64,000 nt of DNA, taken from CAYZJB01 sp964602985 (lineage in GTDB: Bacteria; CLD3; SB21). The translations under genes and the position numbers were made by a program. The notes beneath the pieces were generated by a model. It made no database searches. It saw only the letters and a program-made list of their open reading frames with translations, and was not told where the DNA came from. Location: the NCBI GenBank assembly GCA_964602985.1, contig CAZRTJ010000018.1, forward strand, positions 1-64,000, read 5' to 3'. Each line of letters begins with the position of its first letter. Positions within the stretch are counted from its first letter, which is position 1. Below are positions 54,852-62,498 of this stretch, piece by piece.

Positions 54852-55086
54852 GAACCACCCCCACCTCGGCAAGCTCAGTGCTCGCTCCCTCCTTGCGCCG
54901 CTATGCGCCATAAAGCGAATCAAACCGGCGTTTAAAGAAATCCCGGAAACAAAGAAACCGGAATGACATTTCAGCTAAAGCCGATTGTTTTAGAATAGCT
55001 TTCATAGCCCTGACCTTTAGGTCAGGGCTATGATGATGTTAAACGCATTCGGGCTCTAGCCCAAAGGAGGGGGCAGGCTTGGTGGC
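54852..55086 (+). mobile_element. Decayed third copy of the inverted-repeat element
   Basis: The left end GAACCACCCCC (54852-54862) matches the terminal repeat of elements I and II. GCTCCCTCCTTGCGCC (54883-54898) resembles their left stem arms. The right end AGGAGGGGGCAGG followed by a damaged TGGTGGCTC (about 55065-55086) matches AGGAGGGGGCAGGGGGTGGTTC. Size about 235 bases. Confidence 0.5.
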
Positions 55087-55142
55087 TCCAGGCACGACGA
55101 GAAAGGTAAGGTACGCGGTAAGACTAGAATTCAAAATGCATT

Positions 55143-55171
55143 TTGAAAATCTTCAAAACCTACCATACATT
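55143..55171 (+). promoter_or_regulatory. Promoter of the FGE-domain gene
   Basis: TTGAAA (55143-55148), 17 bases, TACATT (55166-55171) followed by G; 46 bases before the ATG. Confidence 0.5.
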
Positions 55172-55217
55172 GCCAGACAATCCCATTTGCTATCCTTATC
55201 CTTGAGGTGACAAACGT

Positions 55218-56228
55218 ATGAAGAACTTGATTATCCTGCTGTCCCTGTCTGCGGCCGCATCGGCGCTGACAGCCCAATCCATCACCAACGTACAGGTCAC
55301 GCAGGCAGGCAAGACCGTCGTGATCACCTACGATCTGGACGGCAAGGCCGGCGACAAGTACACTATCTCCCTTGACATATCCAAAGACGGCGGCAAGACA
55401 TACTTGCTTGTGCCATCTTCCGTCACCGGCGACATCGGCAAGCTGATTTCATCCGGTACCAACAAGCGCATCGTCTGGGATGTGCTGAAGGACGTGGAGA
55501 AGCTGGTCGGGCCAGATTTTGTTTTCAAGGTCAAAGGCGTTTCAGGTGGCGGAACGGAATTTGGCATCGAGATGATCTTCGTCAAGGGCGGCACATTCCA
55601 GATGGGTGACACCTTCGGAGATGGAGACTCCAATGAAAAGCCTGTGCATACGGTGACGGTGGGCGATTTCTATATGAGTAAGTATGAGGTGACGCAGAAG
55701 ACGTGGAAGAGCGTGATGGGCAACAACCCGTCTCATTTCTCCGGCTGTGACGATTGTCCGGTGGAGCAAGTGTCATGGAATGACGCGCAGGAATTCATCA
55801 GGAAACTCAATCAGAAAACGGGAAAGAAGTATCGCTTGCCGTATGAAGCGGAATGGGAATATGCGGCACGGAGCGGTGGGAAATCTGAGAAGTACTCAGG
55901 CGGCGCCAATTTGGACGCCGTCGGCTGGTATAATGGCAATAGCGGAAGCAAGACTCATCCTGTCGGGCAGAAACAGCCGAACGGACTTGGCTTGTATGAT
56001 ATGACGGGCAATGTGTGGGAATGGTGCGAGGACTGGTATAGTGACAGTTATTATTCGCAATCGCCGTCTTATAATCCAAAAGGTCCTGGCAGTGGAACGT
56101 CTCGCGTTTTGCGTGGCGGGTCCTGGTTCTGGATTCCGAGGTTCGTGCGCGCGTCGGTCCGGTTCGGGTTCATACCGGACGGCAGGAATGACATCGGCGG
56201 GTTTCGGTTGTGTCGGTTGCCTCAGTAA
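55218..56228 (+). CDS. Secreted FGE-fold protein, possible DGR variable protein
   Basis: A 336-residue protein. Signal peptide (MKNLIILLSLSAAASALTAQ), an Ig-like domain common in FCB secreted proteins (about 21-108), then a formylglycine-generating-enzyme/C-type-lectin-like domain (about 112-336): FVKGGTFQMGD, YEVTQKTWKSVMGNNPSHF, CPVEQVSWNDAQEF, YRLPYEAEWEYAARSGG, LGLYDMTGNVWEWCEDW, RVLRGGSW. The catalytic Cys pair of true FGE is not evident, so it is likely a binding protein. The last 34 residues have the spacing of retroelement-diversified regions (see 56103-56226). SD GAGGTGA. Its neighbours are the DUF559 unit and a secreted caspase. Confidence 0.85.
   Translation: MKNLIILLSLSAAASALTAQSITNVQVTQAGKTVVITYDLDGKAGDKYTISLDISKDGGKTYLLVPSSVTGDIGKLISSGTNKRIVWDVLKDVEKLVGPDFVFKVKGVSGGGTEFGIEMIFVKGGTFQMGDTFGDGDSNEKPVHTVTVGDFYMSKYEVTQKTWKSVMGNNPSHFSGCDDCPVEQVSWNDAQEFIRKLNQKTGKKYRLPYEAEWEYAARSGGKSEKYSGGANLDAVGWYNGNSGSKTHPVGQKQPNGLGLYDMTGNVWEWCEDWYSDSYYSQSPSYNPKGPGSGTSRVLRGGSWFWIPRFVRASVRFGFIPDGRNDIGGFRLCRLPQ
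56103..56226 (+). other. Candidate variable region (VR) of a diversity-generating retroelement
   Basis: This 3' end encodes RVLRGGSW followed by FWIPRFVRASVRFGFIPD and GRNDIGGFRL. In known FGE-type variable proteins these positions are Asn codons in the template (SWNNNPRNVRASNR-type). Here they are TTC, ATT, GTC, GGC and GAC, differing from AAC or AAT only at the first two bases, which is what adenine-directed mutagenesis leaves. No reverse transcriptase or full template is in the window. Confidence 0.5.
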
Positions 56229-56369
56229 TGTCATTACGCTTTAAGTTCTTAGTTCCTTACTCTTTTGGTTTTTTTGCATTTGTGAGATTTGCCAAATCTT
56301 TAAGATTTGGCAAATCTCACGATGAAAGGGATAGGTCAAGAAACGCCGGCGCGTTTTGCGTGGCGGGCG

Positions 56370-56626
56370 GAACCACCCCCGTGCCCCCTCCTTGCTCCGA
56401 GTCGGCTGTGCGGAAACATGGATTGTCTGGAGCAAGGAGGGGGACTTTCGAAAATGTTGCAAGTCCACAACAAGATGTCCACCACCATACGCCAGACTTG
56501 CGTAAAATCAAGTACCATTAAAATGGCGTGAGGAGCCCATCCATCCAGCGTCCCCCTCCTTACGCCCGTCTATACTGCAATCAAGTACACTCAGTCTGGC
56601 GTAAGGAGGGGGTACGGGGGTGGTTC
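56370..56626 (+). mobile_element. Inverted-repeat element I (MITE-like)
   Basis: 257 bases bounded by a perfect 13-bp terminal inverted repeat: GAACCACCCCCGT (56370-56382) and ACGGGGGTGGTTC (56614-56626). Inside each end is a hairpin with a perfect 15-bp stem: CCCCCTCCTTGCTCC (56384-56398) with its complement at 56429-56443, and CCCCCTCCTTACGCC (56552-56566) with its complement at 56598-56612. Loops are 30-31 bases. No coding capacity. It lies 22 bases before the DUF559 start. Confidence 0.8.
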
Positions 56627-56648
56627 AAGCAGCGAACTGGCATGGAAA

Positions 56649-57011
56649 GTGAACAAATTCAATATCAAATCCCAGAAGCTATTCCGCAAGGAACTGCGAA
56701 ATCACTCGACGCGATCTGAGCAGTTGCTGTGGATGCAATTGAAAAACAGTCAACTCCTTGGTTTCAAATTCCGGCGTCAGCATGGCGTCGGAAAATATGT
56801 GCTCGACTTCTATTGTCCCGAACTGAAACTGGCGATAGAGATTGATGGGCCATCGCATGAAACGGATGAGGCGAGACAGCGGGATGCCAGGAGGCAGACG
56901 TTTGTAGAATCACTTGGGATAAGGTTTCTTCGATTCACGGATGATGAGGTGAGTCAGAATGTGGATGAGGTCGGGAAGAGAATACGTGTTTGGATTGAGG
57001 ATCATTCTTGA
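56649..57011 (+). CDS. DUF559 endonuclease-fold protein
   Basis: A 120-residue protein of the DUF559 family, related to Vsr/PD-(D/E)xK nucleases. N-terminal helix (SQKLFRKELRNHSTRSEQLLW), then FKFRRQHGVGKYVLDFYC, the acidic active-site pattern D53 plus E64-x-D66 (LAIEIDGPSH), and GIRFLRFTDDEV. It starts at GTG 56649 with a poor SD. Its TGA stop overlaps the terminal repeat of element II (57010), so gene and elements look like one unit. No methyltransferase is nearby. A role in moving the flanking elements, as RAYTs do for REPs, is inference. Confidence 0.85.
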   Translation: MNKFNIKSQKLFRKELRNHSTRSEQLLWMQLKNSQLLGFKFRRQHGVGKYVLDFYCPELKLAIEIDGPSHETDEARQRDARRQTFVESLGIRFLRFTDDEVSQNVDEVGKRIRVWIEDHS

Positions 57012-57265
57012 ACCACCCCCTGCCCCCTCCTTGCTCCGGAGCGTTGGTACGGAAGCGCAGATTTTCTGGAGCAAGGAGGGGGACTTTTGAATGGGCTCCT
57101 CTCGCTCCTGTACGTGCGTGCGGAGTTCCAGATTTTTCTGGAGCAAGGAGGGGGACTCTGGAAAATGGTGCTTGATCCCCAATTAGAGATCCCCCTCCTT
57201 ACGCCGGTAAAATTGTCGGTGTTTAGAAAATCGAAGTGGCGTAAGGAGGGGGCAGGGGGTGGTTC
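57010..57265 (+). mobile_element. Inverted-repeat element II (MITE-like)
   Basis: 256 bases in the same orientation as element I. Terminal repeats GAACCACCCCCTG (57010-57022) and CAGGGGGTGGTTC (57253-57265) are perfect over 13 bp. The left hairpin has arms 57023-57037 and 57068-57082 (GCTCC type), the right hairpin arms 57191-57205 and 57238-57252 (ACGCC type), each 15 bp perfect. An extra copy of the GGAGCAAGGAGGGGG arm lies at 57140-57154. The middle part differs from element I. Confidence 0.8.
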
Positions 57266-57299
57266 AGGGATACCCAGAAAAAAATGTCGCAAAAAAAAC

Positions 57300-57328
57300 T
57301 TCACAACGCAGGAGTCTTTCTGTATGTT
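57300..57328 (+). promoter_or_regulatory. Promoter of the caspase-like gene
   Basis: TTCACA (57300-57305), 17 bases, TATGTT (57323-57328), after an A8 tract, 30 bases before the ATG. It lies just outside element II, so expression does not depend on upstream genes. Confidence 0.5.
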
Positions 57329-57357
57329 TGTGTATCTCATCGATAAGGAGGATCTCT

Positions 57358-59040
57358 ATGAAACGTAGTCTTATTTTATTGCTATTTTCCTTCAGCGTTT
57401 CTGCGCAAACCTTTGAAGGAACATCCGGAAAAGTTTATTTGAATATTACCAAAGACCCGCCAAAGCCGCCTATTCTGTCTATTGTCGCCGGCAGTGTGCA
57501 ATTCACAGACTTCAATGGCAACAATTGCATCGACGCGGGCGAAAGTTGCAAAATCAAGTTCACAGTCGAAAACTCCGGTCCGGGGGACGGGTTGGGACTC
57601 AAGGCATCCCTCAGCGTCAAGAATTACGCGGCGGGTTTGAACTACTCCGCTAAAACAGACATCAGTGCGATCAAGGTGGGACAAAAACTGAACGTTGAAC
57701 TGCCTGTCACAGGTACGATGAATACGGCGGAGGGTTCGGCGCAATTTGTCATCAAGATCGACGAGCCGAACGGATTTTCGTCCGATCCGTTTGAATTGGA
57801 AGTGAAGACGAAGGCCTTTGTTTCCCCGCTCGTCAAAGTGGCGGATTACACGGTGACGAGCAGCGCCACAGGCACCCTGCAGAAGAAAAAACCGTTCGAC
57901 GTCCAGGTCCTGGTTCAAAACGTCCAGTACGGCACGGCAGAAAACGTCAACGTAGCGCTTGAATTGCCCCCCAACGTCCTCTGCCTGTCGGGCAATGAGA
58001 ATCAGAATTTCTCCTTTCTAAAGCCAGGTGAAACAAAAGAAATTATCTACTCACTGATCGTCAATGATCTTTACAATTCGTCGAATCTTCCTCTGAAAAT
58101 CAAACTCAGTGAGCGGTATGGCAAGTATGCCGAAAACCGGACGATTGACCTGCAATTGAATCAATCCTTGTCCGCCAGCAAGATGGTTGTAGAAAGTAAG
58201 ACGGGACTCGAAAGCAAGGAAGAGATCAAAGTCGCTTCGTTGGGCGCGGAGGTGGACAAGAACATCCCTTCTGCTGGAACCACGTTCCCCAATCGATATG
58301 CCCTTGTGATCGGCAATGAAGACTACAGCTCCTACCAGAAAGACTTGAGTACGGAAGTCAACGTGGACTATGCCGTAAATGACGCCAAAGTATTCTCTGA
58401 GTACTGTCGCTACACGCTCGGCATTCCAGAAAAGCAAATTAAGCTGTACACCAACGCCACAACGAGTCAGATTAGACAAGGACTCGCATGGATCAACGGT
58501 CTTGCGAAGAACGAGCAGGGTCAGGCGGAGATTTATTTCTACTATTCTGGCCATGGATTGCCGGATGAAAACACCAAGGAGCCGTACGTGATTCCTGTGG
58601 ATGTGTCGGGAAAGAATGTCACGGATGGAATCAAGGTCTCTGAAGTTTATCAGAGATTAAGCGAGCACCCGGTGAAAAGAGCCACGGTCTTCATGGACGC
58701 CTGCTTTTCGGGCGGCGCGAGGAATCAGGGACTGGTGGCCGTCAAGGGCGTCAAACTTGTTCCCAAGGAGAACACATTATCCGGTACACTCGTCGTGTTC
58801 AGTTCCAGCAGTGGCGAGCAGTCGTCGGCGGTATATGGGGAAAAACAGCATGGCTATTTCACGTATTTCCTTCTGAAGAAATTGCAGGACACGAAAGGGC
58901 AGGTGTCTTACAGGGAACTTTCGGAGTATCTGAAGACGAATGTCGTAAAAGAAACACTTCTGTCCGGCAAGGAACAGACGCCGCAAGTCCAGGTCAGTTC
59001 CTCAGTTGTCAACGAATGGGAAAATTGGACGGTGAAGTAG
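57358..59040 (+). CDS. Secreted caspase-like (C14) protease with CARDB-like domains
   Basis: A 560-residue protein. Signal peptide (MKRSLILLLFSFSVSAQ), a calcium-loop-like DFNGNNCIDAGE (51-62), two CARDB/Ig-like domains (about 40-150 and 158-270), then a metacaspase/caspase domain from about 312 (NRYALVIGNEDY). The dyad is H399 (YYSGHG) and C449 (MDACFSGG). Length of the catalytic domain (about 240) is normal. ATG 57358 has AAGGAGG 7 bases upstream, so the frame to 57259 is not used. It probably cleaves after Arg/Lys or Asp in the periplasm or at the surface; targets unknown. Confidence 0.88.
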   Translation: MKRSLILLLFSFSVSAQTFEGTSGKVYLNITKDPPKPPILSIVAGSVQFTDFNGNNCIDAGESCKIKFTVENSGPGDGLGLKASLSVKNYAAGLNYSAKTDISAIKVGQKLNVELPVTGTMNTAEGSAQFVIKIDEPNGFSSDPFELEVKTKAFVSPLVKVADYTVTSSATGTLQKKKPFDVQVLVQNVQYGTAENVNVALELPPNVLCLSGNENQNFSFLKPGETKEIIYSLIVNDLYNSSNLPLKIKLSERYGKYAENRTIDLQLNQSLSASKMVVESKTGLESKEEIKVASLGAEVDKNIPSAGTTFPNRYALVIGNEDYSSYQKDLSTEVNVDYAVNDAKVFSEYCRYTLGIPEKQIKLYTNATTSQIRQGLAWINGLAKNEQGQAEIYFYYSGHGLPDENTKEPYVIPVDVSGKNVTDGIKVSEVYQRLSEHPVKRATVFMDACFSGGARNQGLVAVKGVKLVPKENTLSGTLVVFSSSSGEQSSAVYGEKQHGYFTYFLLKKLQDTKGQVSYRELSEYLKTNVVKETLLSGKEQTPQVQVSSSVVNEWENWTVK

Positions 59041-59274
59041 CCGAAACCAATCTGTATGTAAGTCTCACGGCGCCCCTGGCGGGCAGTACGACGGATGGAC
59101 GGTCTGCCTAGCAGACGATGAGTACTTCCTCATGATCGCGCCCCGCCTCGACCTCTCGTGCCATCGTAATCTCTCTTTGGAATTCGCCGACCAGGTCATC
59201 GGCCTGCGGATTTCTCGTTGATTTCGACGCAGAAAAGTATACTTTTCCCGCCCTACGAAAGAGAGATCAAGCGA

Positions 59275-60369
59275 ATGCCCTTGAAATGCGGAATTGTTGG
59301 TCTGCCGAACGTCGGGAAGTCGACGATTTTTAACGCGTTGACCGCCGCCGGAGCGCTTGCGGCCAACTACCCCTTTGCGACGATCGAACCGAATGTTGGC
59401 GTCGTCGAAGTGCCGGATGCGCGCATCGATGCGCTCACGAAAATTTACAAGCCGAAGAAGAAAATCTACACGACGGTCAATTTCGTCGACATCGCCGGGC
59501 TGGTCAAAGGAGCCAACGCGGGAGAAGGACTGGGCAACCAATTCCTGAGTCACATCCGCGAGGTGGATGCGATCGCACAGGTGGTGCGTTGTTTTGACGA
59601 TCCGGACGTGGTGCATGTCGAAGGATCGATCAACCCTCAGCGCGACATCGAGATTATCACGACGGAACTCGTTCTCAAGGACATGGAGACGGTGCAGAAG
59701 AAATTGTCTTCGCTGGAGCGAACCGCCAAGAGCGGAGACAAGGACGCGCGCGCCGCGTTTGACACGCTGACCAAAATCAAGAGCCGGCTGGACGCCGGAC
59801 AACCCGCGCGGTTGGAGCCGCTGGGAGAACAAGAACGCCGATTCGTGAATGACACGTTTCTGCTGACGATGAAACCGATTCTGTACATCTGCAACGTGCG
59901 GGAGGATCAGGTGGCGTCCGGAAATGCGTATGTCGAAACGGTCGCGGCCCTTGCAAAAAAGGAAAACGCCCGATCCGTCGTCATTTCCGGAAAGATCGAA
60001 TCGGAAATCGCGGAGCTTCCGGTGGACGAAAGACTGGCGTTCCTCGAATCCGTCGGTTTGCGTGAGCCGGGACTGCACGCGCTGATCCGTGAGACATATG
60101 TCCTGTTGGATCTGAATACATTTCTGACCGCGGGACCGGACGAAGTGCGGGCGTGGACCATCCCTCGCGGTACGAAAAACCCGCAAGCGGCCGGCGTGAT
60201 TCACTCCGATTTTGAGCGCGGGTTTATTTGTGCCGACGTCATCTGGTGGGAAGATGTGGTCAAATACGGTTCCGAGCAGGCTTGCAAAGACAAAGGCGTA
60301 CTGCGTACCGAAGGCCGCGACTACGTCGTCAAGGACGGTGACGTCATGCATTTCAAATTTAACGTCTGA
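59275..60369 (+). CDS. ychF: Ribosome-binding ATPase YchF
   Basis: A 364-residue Obg-family P-loop protein. G1 GLPNVGKST, switch region NYPFATIEPNVGVVEVPD, G3 DIAGLVKGANAGEGLGN, a coiled-coil insertion (about 130-205), the ATP-selecting NVRE in place of NKxD, and a C-terminal TGS domain (AWTIPRGTKNPQAAGVIHSDFERGFI). ATG 59275 starts at the family-typical MPLKCGIVG. The 234 bases before it hold no gene I can support. Confidence 0.95.
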   Translation: MPLKCGIVGLPNVGKSTIFNALTAAGALAANYPFATIEPNVGVVEVPDARIDALTKIYKPKKKIYTTVNFVDIAGLVKGANAGEGLGNQFLSHIREVDAIAQVVRCFDDPDVVHVEGSINPQRDIEIITTELVLKDMETVQKKLSSLERTAKSGDKDARAAFDTLTKIKSRLDAGQPARLEPLGEQERRFVNDTFLLTMKPILYICNVREDQVASGNAYVETVAALAKKENARSVVISGKIESEIAELPVDERLAFLESVGLREPGLHALIRETYVLLDLNTFLTAGPDEVRAWTIPRGTKNPQAAGVIHSDFERGFICADVIWWEDVVKYGSEQACKDKGVLRTEGRDYVVKDGDVMHFKFNV

Positions 60370-60460
60370 TGCGGGGAGAGATCTTTTGAAAACACATACC
60401 TTGATCCCGTCATCGGTTTGGATCATCTTTGACGTAATACCAATCGAGGAGGAGACGTCC

Positions 60461-61255
60461 ATGGGAATTGTGATCGCCGGAGGGTTCCTGGTTGCTTTGG
60501 GGGTGTTGTTTATCTTCCTGCGCAAGAAAGCGCAAGACCAGTTACTCGAGATCAAGTTTGTCAAGACGTCGACGGCCGCTGAACTGGCCGAGATGGCTGC
60601 TTCCATCAAACAAGAACTTGGAACGGGTGGATTCCGCCAGCAGACGGAAGTCAAAGGAGTGATCAAATGCGATCAGCCGCTGACGGGGGAATTGTCGAAG
60701 CAAGCCTGCGTGTATTACTCCATGAGCGTTTCGGAACGGTACGAGGAGACGTACTACGAGCGCGACGCGCAAGGCAATCAGGTGCGACGGACGCGCACCG
60801 GCTCCACCACGGTCGCCAGCAATTCACAGCGCGTGCCGTTTCATGTACAGGATGACACCGGCAAGGTCCTTGTCAATCCCAACGATGCCAGCATCGACGC
60901 CGTGAAGGTGATCAGCAAATACGAGCCCGGGTCGCGCCAGACGATCTCCTTCGGCAGTTTTCGTTTCAATATCTCCGGAGGATCGTCGGACCGGCGGATT
61001 CTTGGGTACGAATTTGAAGAGAGCATCGTGCCTCTCGACCGTCGGGTGTACGTCCTGGGCGAAGCGTCGGACAGTTCAGGCGAACTCATGGTTCAAAAGC
61101 CGGAGGACAAGAAGAAGCCCTTCATCGTTTCGTTGAAATCGGAAGAAGAACTGACGCGGTCCGTCGAAGGCAAGATCAAAGGCTTCATGATCGGCGCGAT
61201 CGTGTGCATCGCGCTGGGCGCCGCAGCGATCGCGTACGGCATTGTGAACGGGTGA
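60461..61255 (+). CDS. GIDE-domain membrane protein
   Basis: A 264-residue protein with helices at each end (GIVIAGGFLVALGVLFIFL, and IGAIVCIALGAAAIAYGIV). Between them is a GIDE domain (about 70-220: EVKGVIKCDQPLTGELSKQACVYY, VPFHVQDDTGKVLVNP, ESIVPLDRRVYVLGEA). In eukaryotes this domain is found in the E3 ligase MAPL/MUL1, but here no RING is present, so the ligase name used in databases should not be applied. Bacterial copies often accompany LemA; none is seen here. SD GGAGG precedes ATG 60461. Confidence 0.85.
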   Translation: MGIVIAGGFLVALGVLFIFLRKKAQDQLLEIKFVKTSTAAELAEMAASIKQELGTGGFRQQTEVKGVIKCDQPLTGELSKQACVYYSMSVSERYEETYYERDAQGNQVRRTRTGSTTVASNSQRVPFHVQDDTGKVLVNPNDASIDAVKVISKYEPGSRQTISFGSFRFNISGGSSDRRILGYEFEESIVPLDRRVYVLGEASDSSGELMVQKPEDKKKPFIVSLKSEEELTRSVEGKIKGFMIGAIVCIALGAAAIAYGIVNG

Positions 61256-61261
61256 TCGCGG

Positions 61262-61753
61262 ATTTTCAGAACTCTCCTCAAGAATCTCGCTTTCACGATC
61301 CTGATTCCGGGAACGGTAGCCGTCGTCATTCCTTTCCATTTCTGGCTGCCATTCTCCCTTCCGACGCTCACCGGTGGGCGGTTCGCTGCGTGTCTCCCGT
61401 TGGTTCTTGGGGCGTCGGTGTATGTCTGGTGCGTGTGGGAATTTGCTGCGCGAGGACACGGGACGCCGGCGCCGATCGATCCTCCGAAGCAACTGGTGAT
61501 CACCGGACTGTATCGATATGTCAGAAACCCGATGTATACCGGCATCCTCACATGGCTCGTCGGTCTCGCCGCTCTCTACGAATCGTGGACGATGCTGGCC
61601 TACGCGGGCGGCGTTTGTGCTATATTCAATGCGGCAGTTTTCTTGTACGAAGAACCGACACTTCGGAGACAGTTTGGAGATGCGTACGTCGACTATTGCA
61701 AATCGACTCCGCGATGGGCGCCGAACTTGTGGAAGAGGCATGAAACGGAGTAA
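61262..61753 (+). CDS. Isoprenylcysteine carboxyl methyltransferase-like membrane protein
   Basis: About 163 residues with four or five helices and the ICMT/PEMT signatures GTPAPIDPPKQLVITGLYRYVRNPMY and EEPTLRRQFGDAYVDYC. The substrate in bacteria is unknown. The frame opens right after the GIDE stop, in the same phase, and has no ATG, GTG or TTG before the first helix (TLLKNLAFTILIPGTVAVVI). The best start is ATT 61262; TTG 61400 would delete the first two helices. A stop-codon readthrough or a sequencing error is the alternative. Confidence 0.75.
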   Translation: MFRTLLKNLAFTILIPGTVAVVIPFHFWLPFSLPTLTGGRFAACLPLVLGASVYVWCVWEFAARGHGTPAPIDPPKQLVITGLYRYVRNPMYTGILTWLVGLAALYESWTMLAYAGGVCAIFNAAVFLYEEPTLRRQFGDAYVDYCKSTPRWAPNLWKRHETE

Positions 61754-61756
61754 CGC

Positions 61757-62143
61757 ATGAAGATGGTACTCCTGATCGCCATCGGAGGCTCGCTCGGCGC
61801 GGTGGCGCGGTACGGGCTTTCGCTGTTGACCTACCACACCGTGGGAGCCAGCTTTCCGTGGGGCACGCTCGCTGTCAATCTCACGGGTTCGTTCTTCATC
61901 GGGATTCTCGCCGGGCTGTTTGACGCCGCGATTGTCACGGCGGAGTGTCGCAGTTTTCTGACGATTGGATTTCTGGGAGCGTTCACGACGTTTTCGTCGT
62001 TTGCGCTCGAGTCGGTCAATCTGTGGAGAGACGGAGAGATCAAATGGCTGATCATGAACATCCTTGCAAACAATGTTGCGGGAATTCTCCTGGTTGTGTT
62101 GGGCATGGTTGGGTCGCGATTGATTTGGAAATTTCTTTCCTGA
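61757..62143 (+). CDS. crcB: Fluoride exporter FluC/CrcB
   Basis: A 128-residue four-helix protein that forms a dimeric fluoride channel. Motifs: IAIGGSLGAVARYGLS, WGTLAVNLTGSFFIG, and the GFLGAFTTFSSFALE segment with the phenylalanine box. Starts 3 bases after the ICMT-like stop; no space for a fluoride riboswitch. DUF190 follows, a common pairing. Confidence 0.95.
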   Translation: MKMVLLIAIGGSLGAVARYGLSLLTYHTVGASFPWGTLAVNLTGSFFIGILAGLFDAAIVTAECRSFLTIGFLGAFTTFSSFALESVNLWRDGEIKWLIMNILANNVAGILLVVLGMVGSRLIWKFLS

Positions 62144-62153
62144 AAGGGTTTGT

Positions 62154-62498
62154 ATGAAACTACCGGAAGAAGCGCTACTCTTGCGGATCTTCGTCGGTGA
62201 ATCCGACCAGATCCACGGGAAACCGCTGTACGAGCAAATTGTTATGAAGGCCCGCGAACTCAATCTCGCAGGCGCGACGGTGATTCGCGGAGTGATGGGT
62301 TTTGGCGCAGGCAGTCGGATTCACACCGCGAAATGGCTCGAACTCTCGGCCGACCTGCCCATGGTGATCGAAATCGTCGACACGGAGGAAAGAATCAACC
62401 TCCTGATGCCATTCCTGGATGAGACGGTTACCGAGGGCCTGGTGACGTTGGAGAAAGCGCGGGTCATCAAATATCGAAGCAAGACGAGTACGCCGTGA
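62154..62498 (+). CDS. DUF190 protein
   Basis: A 114-residue PII-like ferredoxin-fold protein (LLLRIFVGESDQIHGKPLYEQIV, GATVIRGVMGFGAGSRIHT, PMVIEIVDTEERI). DUF190 proteins often sit beside crcB and may regulate it. It overlaps the HAD gene start by 4 bases (GTGA). Confidence 0.9.
   Translation: MKLPEEALLLRIFVGESDQIHGKPLYEQIVMKARELNLAGATVIRGVMGFGAGSRIHTAKWLELSADLPMVIEIVDTEERINLLMPFLDETVTEGLVTLEKARVIKYRSKTSTP

Larger units (their letters stand above)
54478..55217. other. Intergenic region rich in palindromes and a decayed element
   Basis: 740 bases with no convincing gene. It contains GGGCTAAAGCCC (54717-54728), CCACAGGCTAAAGCCTGTGG (54755-54774), a 13-bp hairpin centred on CATAGCCCTGACC-TTTA-GGTCAGGGCTATG (55003-55032), and GGGCTCTAGCCC (55051-55062). 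The decayed copy of the DUF559-linked element spans 54852-55086, and the FGE promoter is at 55143. Confidence 0.65.

Noticed and set aside
56384..56443. Element hairpins as transcription terminators
   Set aside because: Strong stems but no T-run, and they occur in matched pairs inside element ends.
56528..56719. 63-codon frame overlapping element I and DUF559
   Set aside because: Runs through the hairpin arm and terminal repeat and is out of phase with the conserved DUF559 frame.
59065..60666. 533-codon open frame opposite ychF
   Set aside because: Antisense of a clearly conserved GTPase gene; no start signal or family match.
61620..61756. Fluoride riboswitch before crcB
   Set aside because: crcB starts 3 bases after the preceding gene and the upstream DNA is coding.
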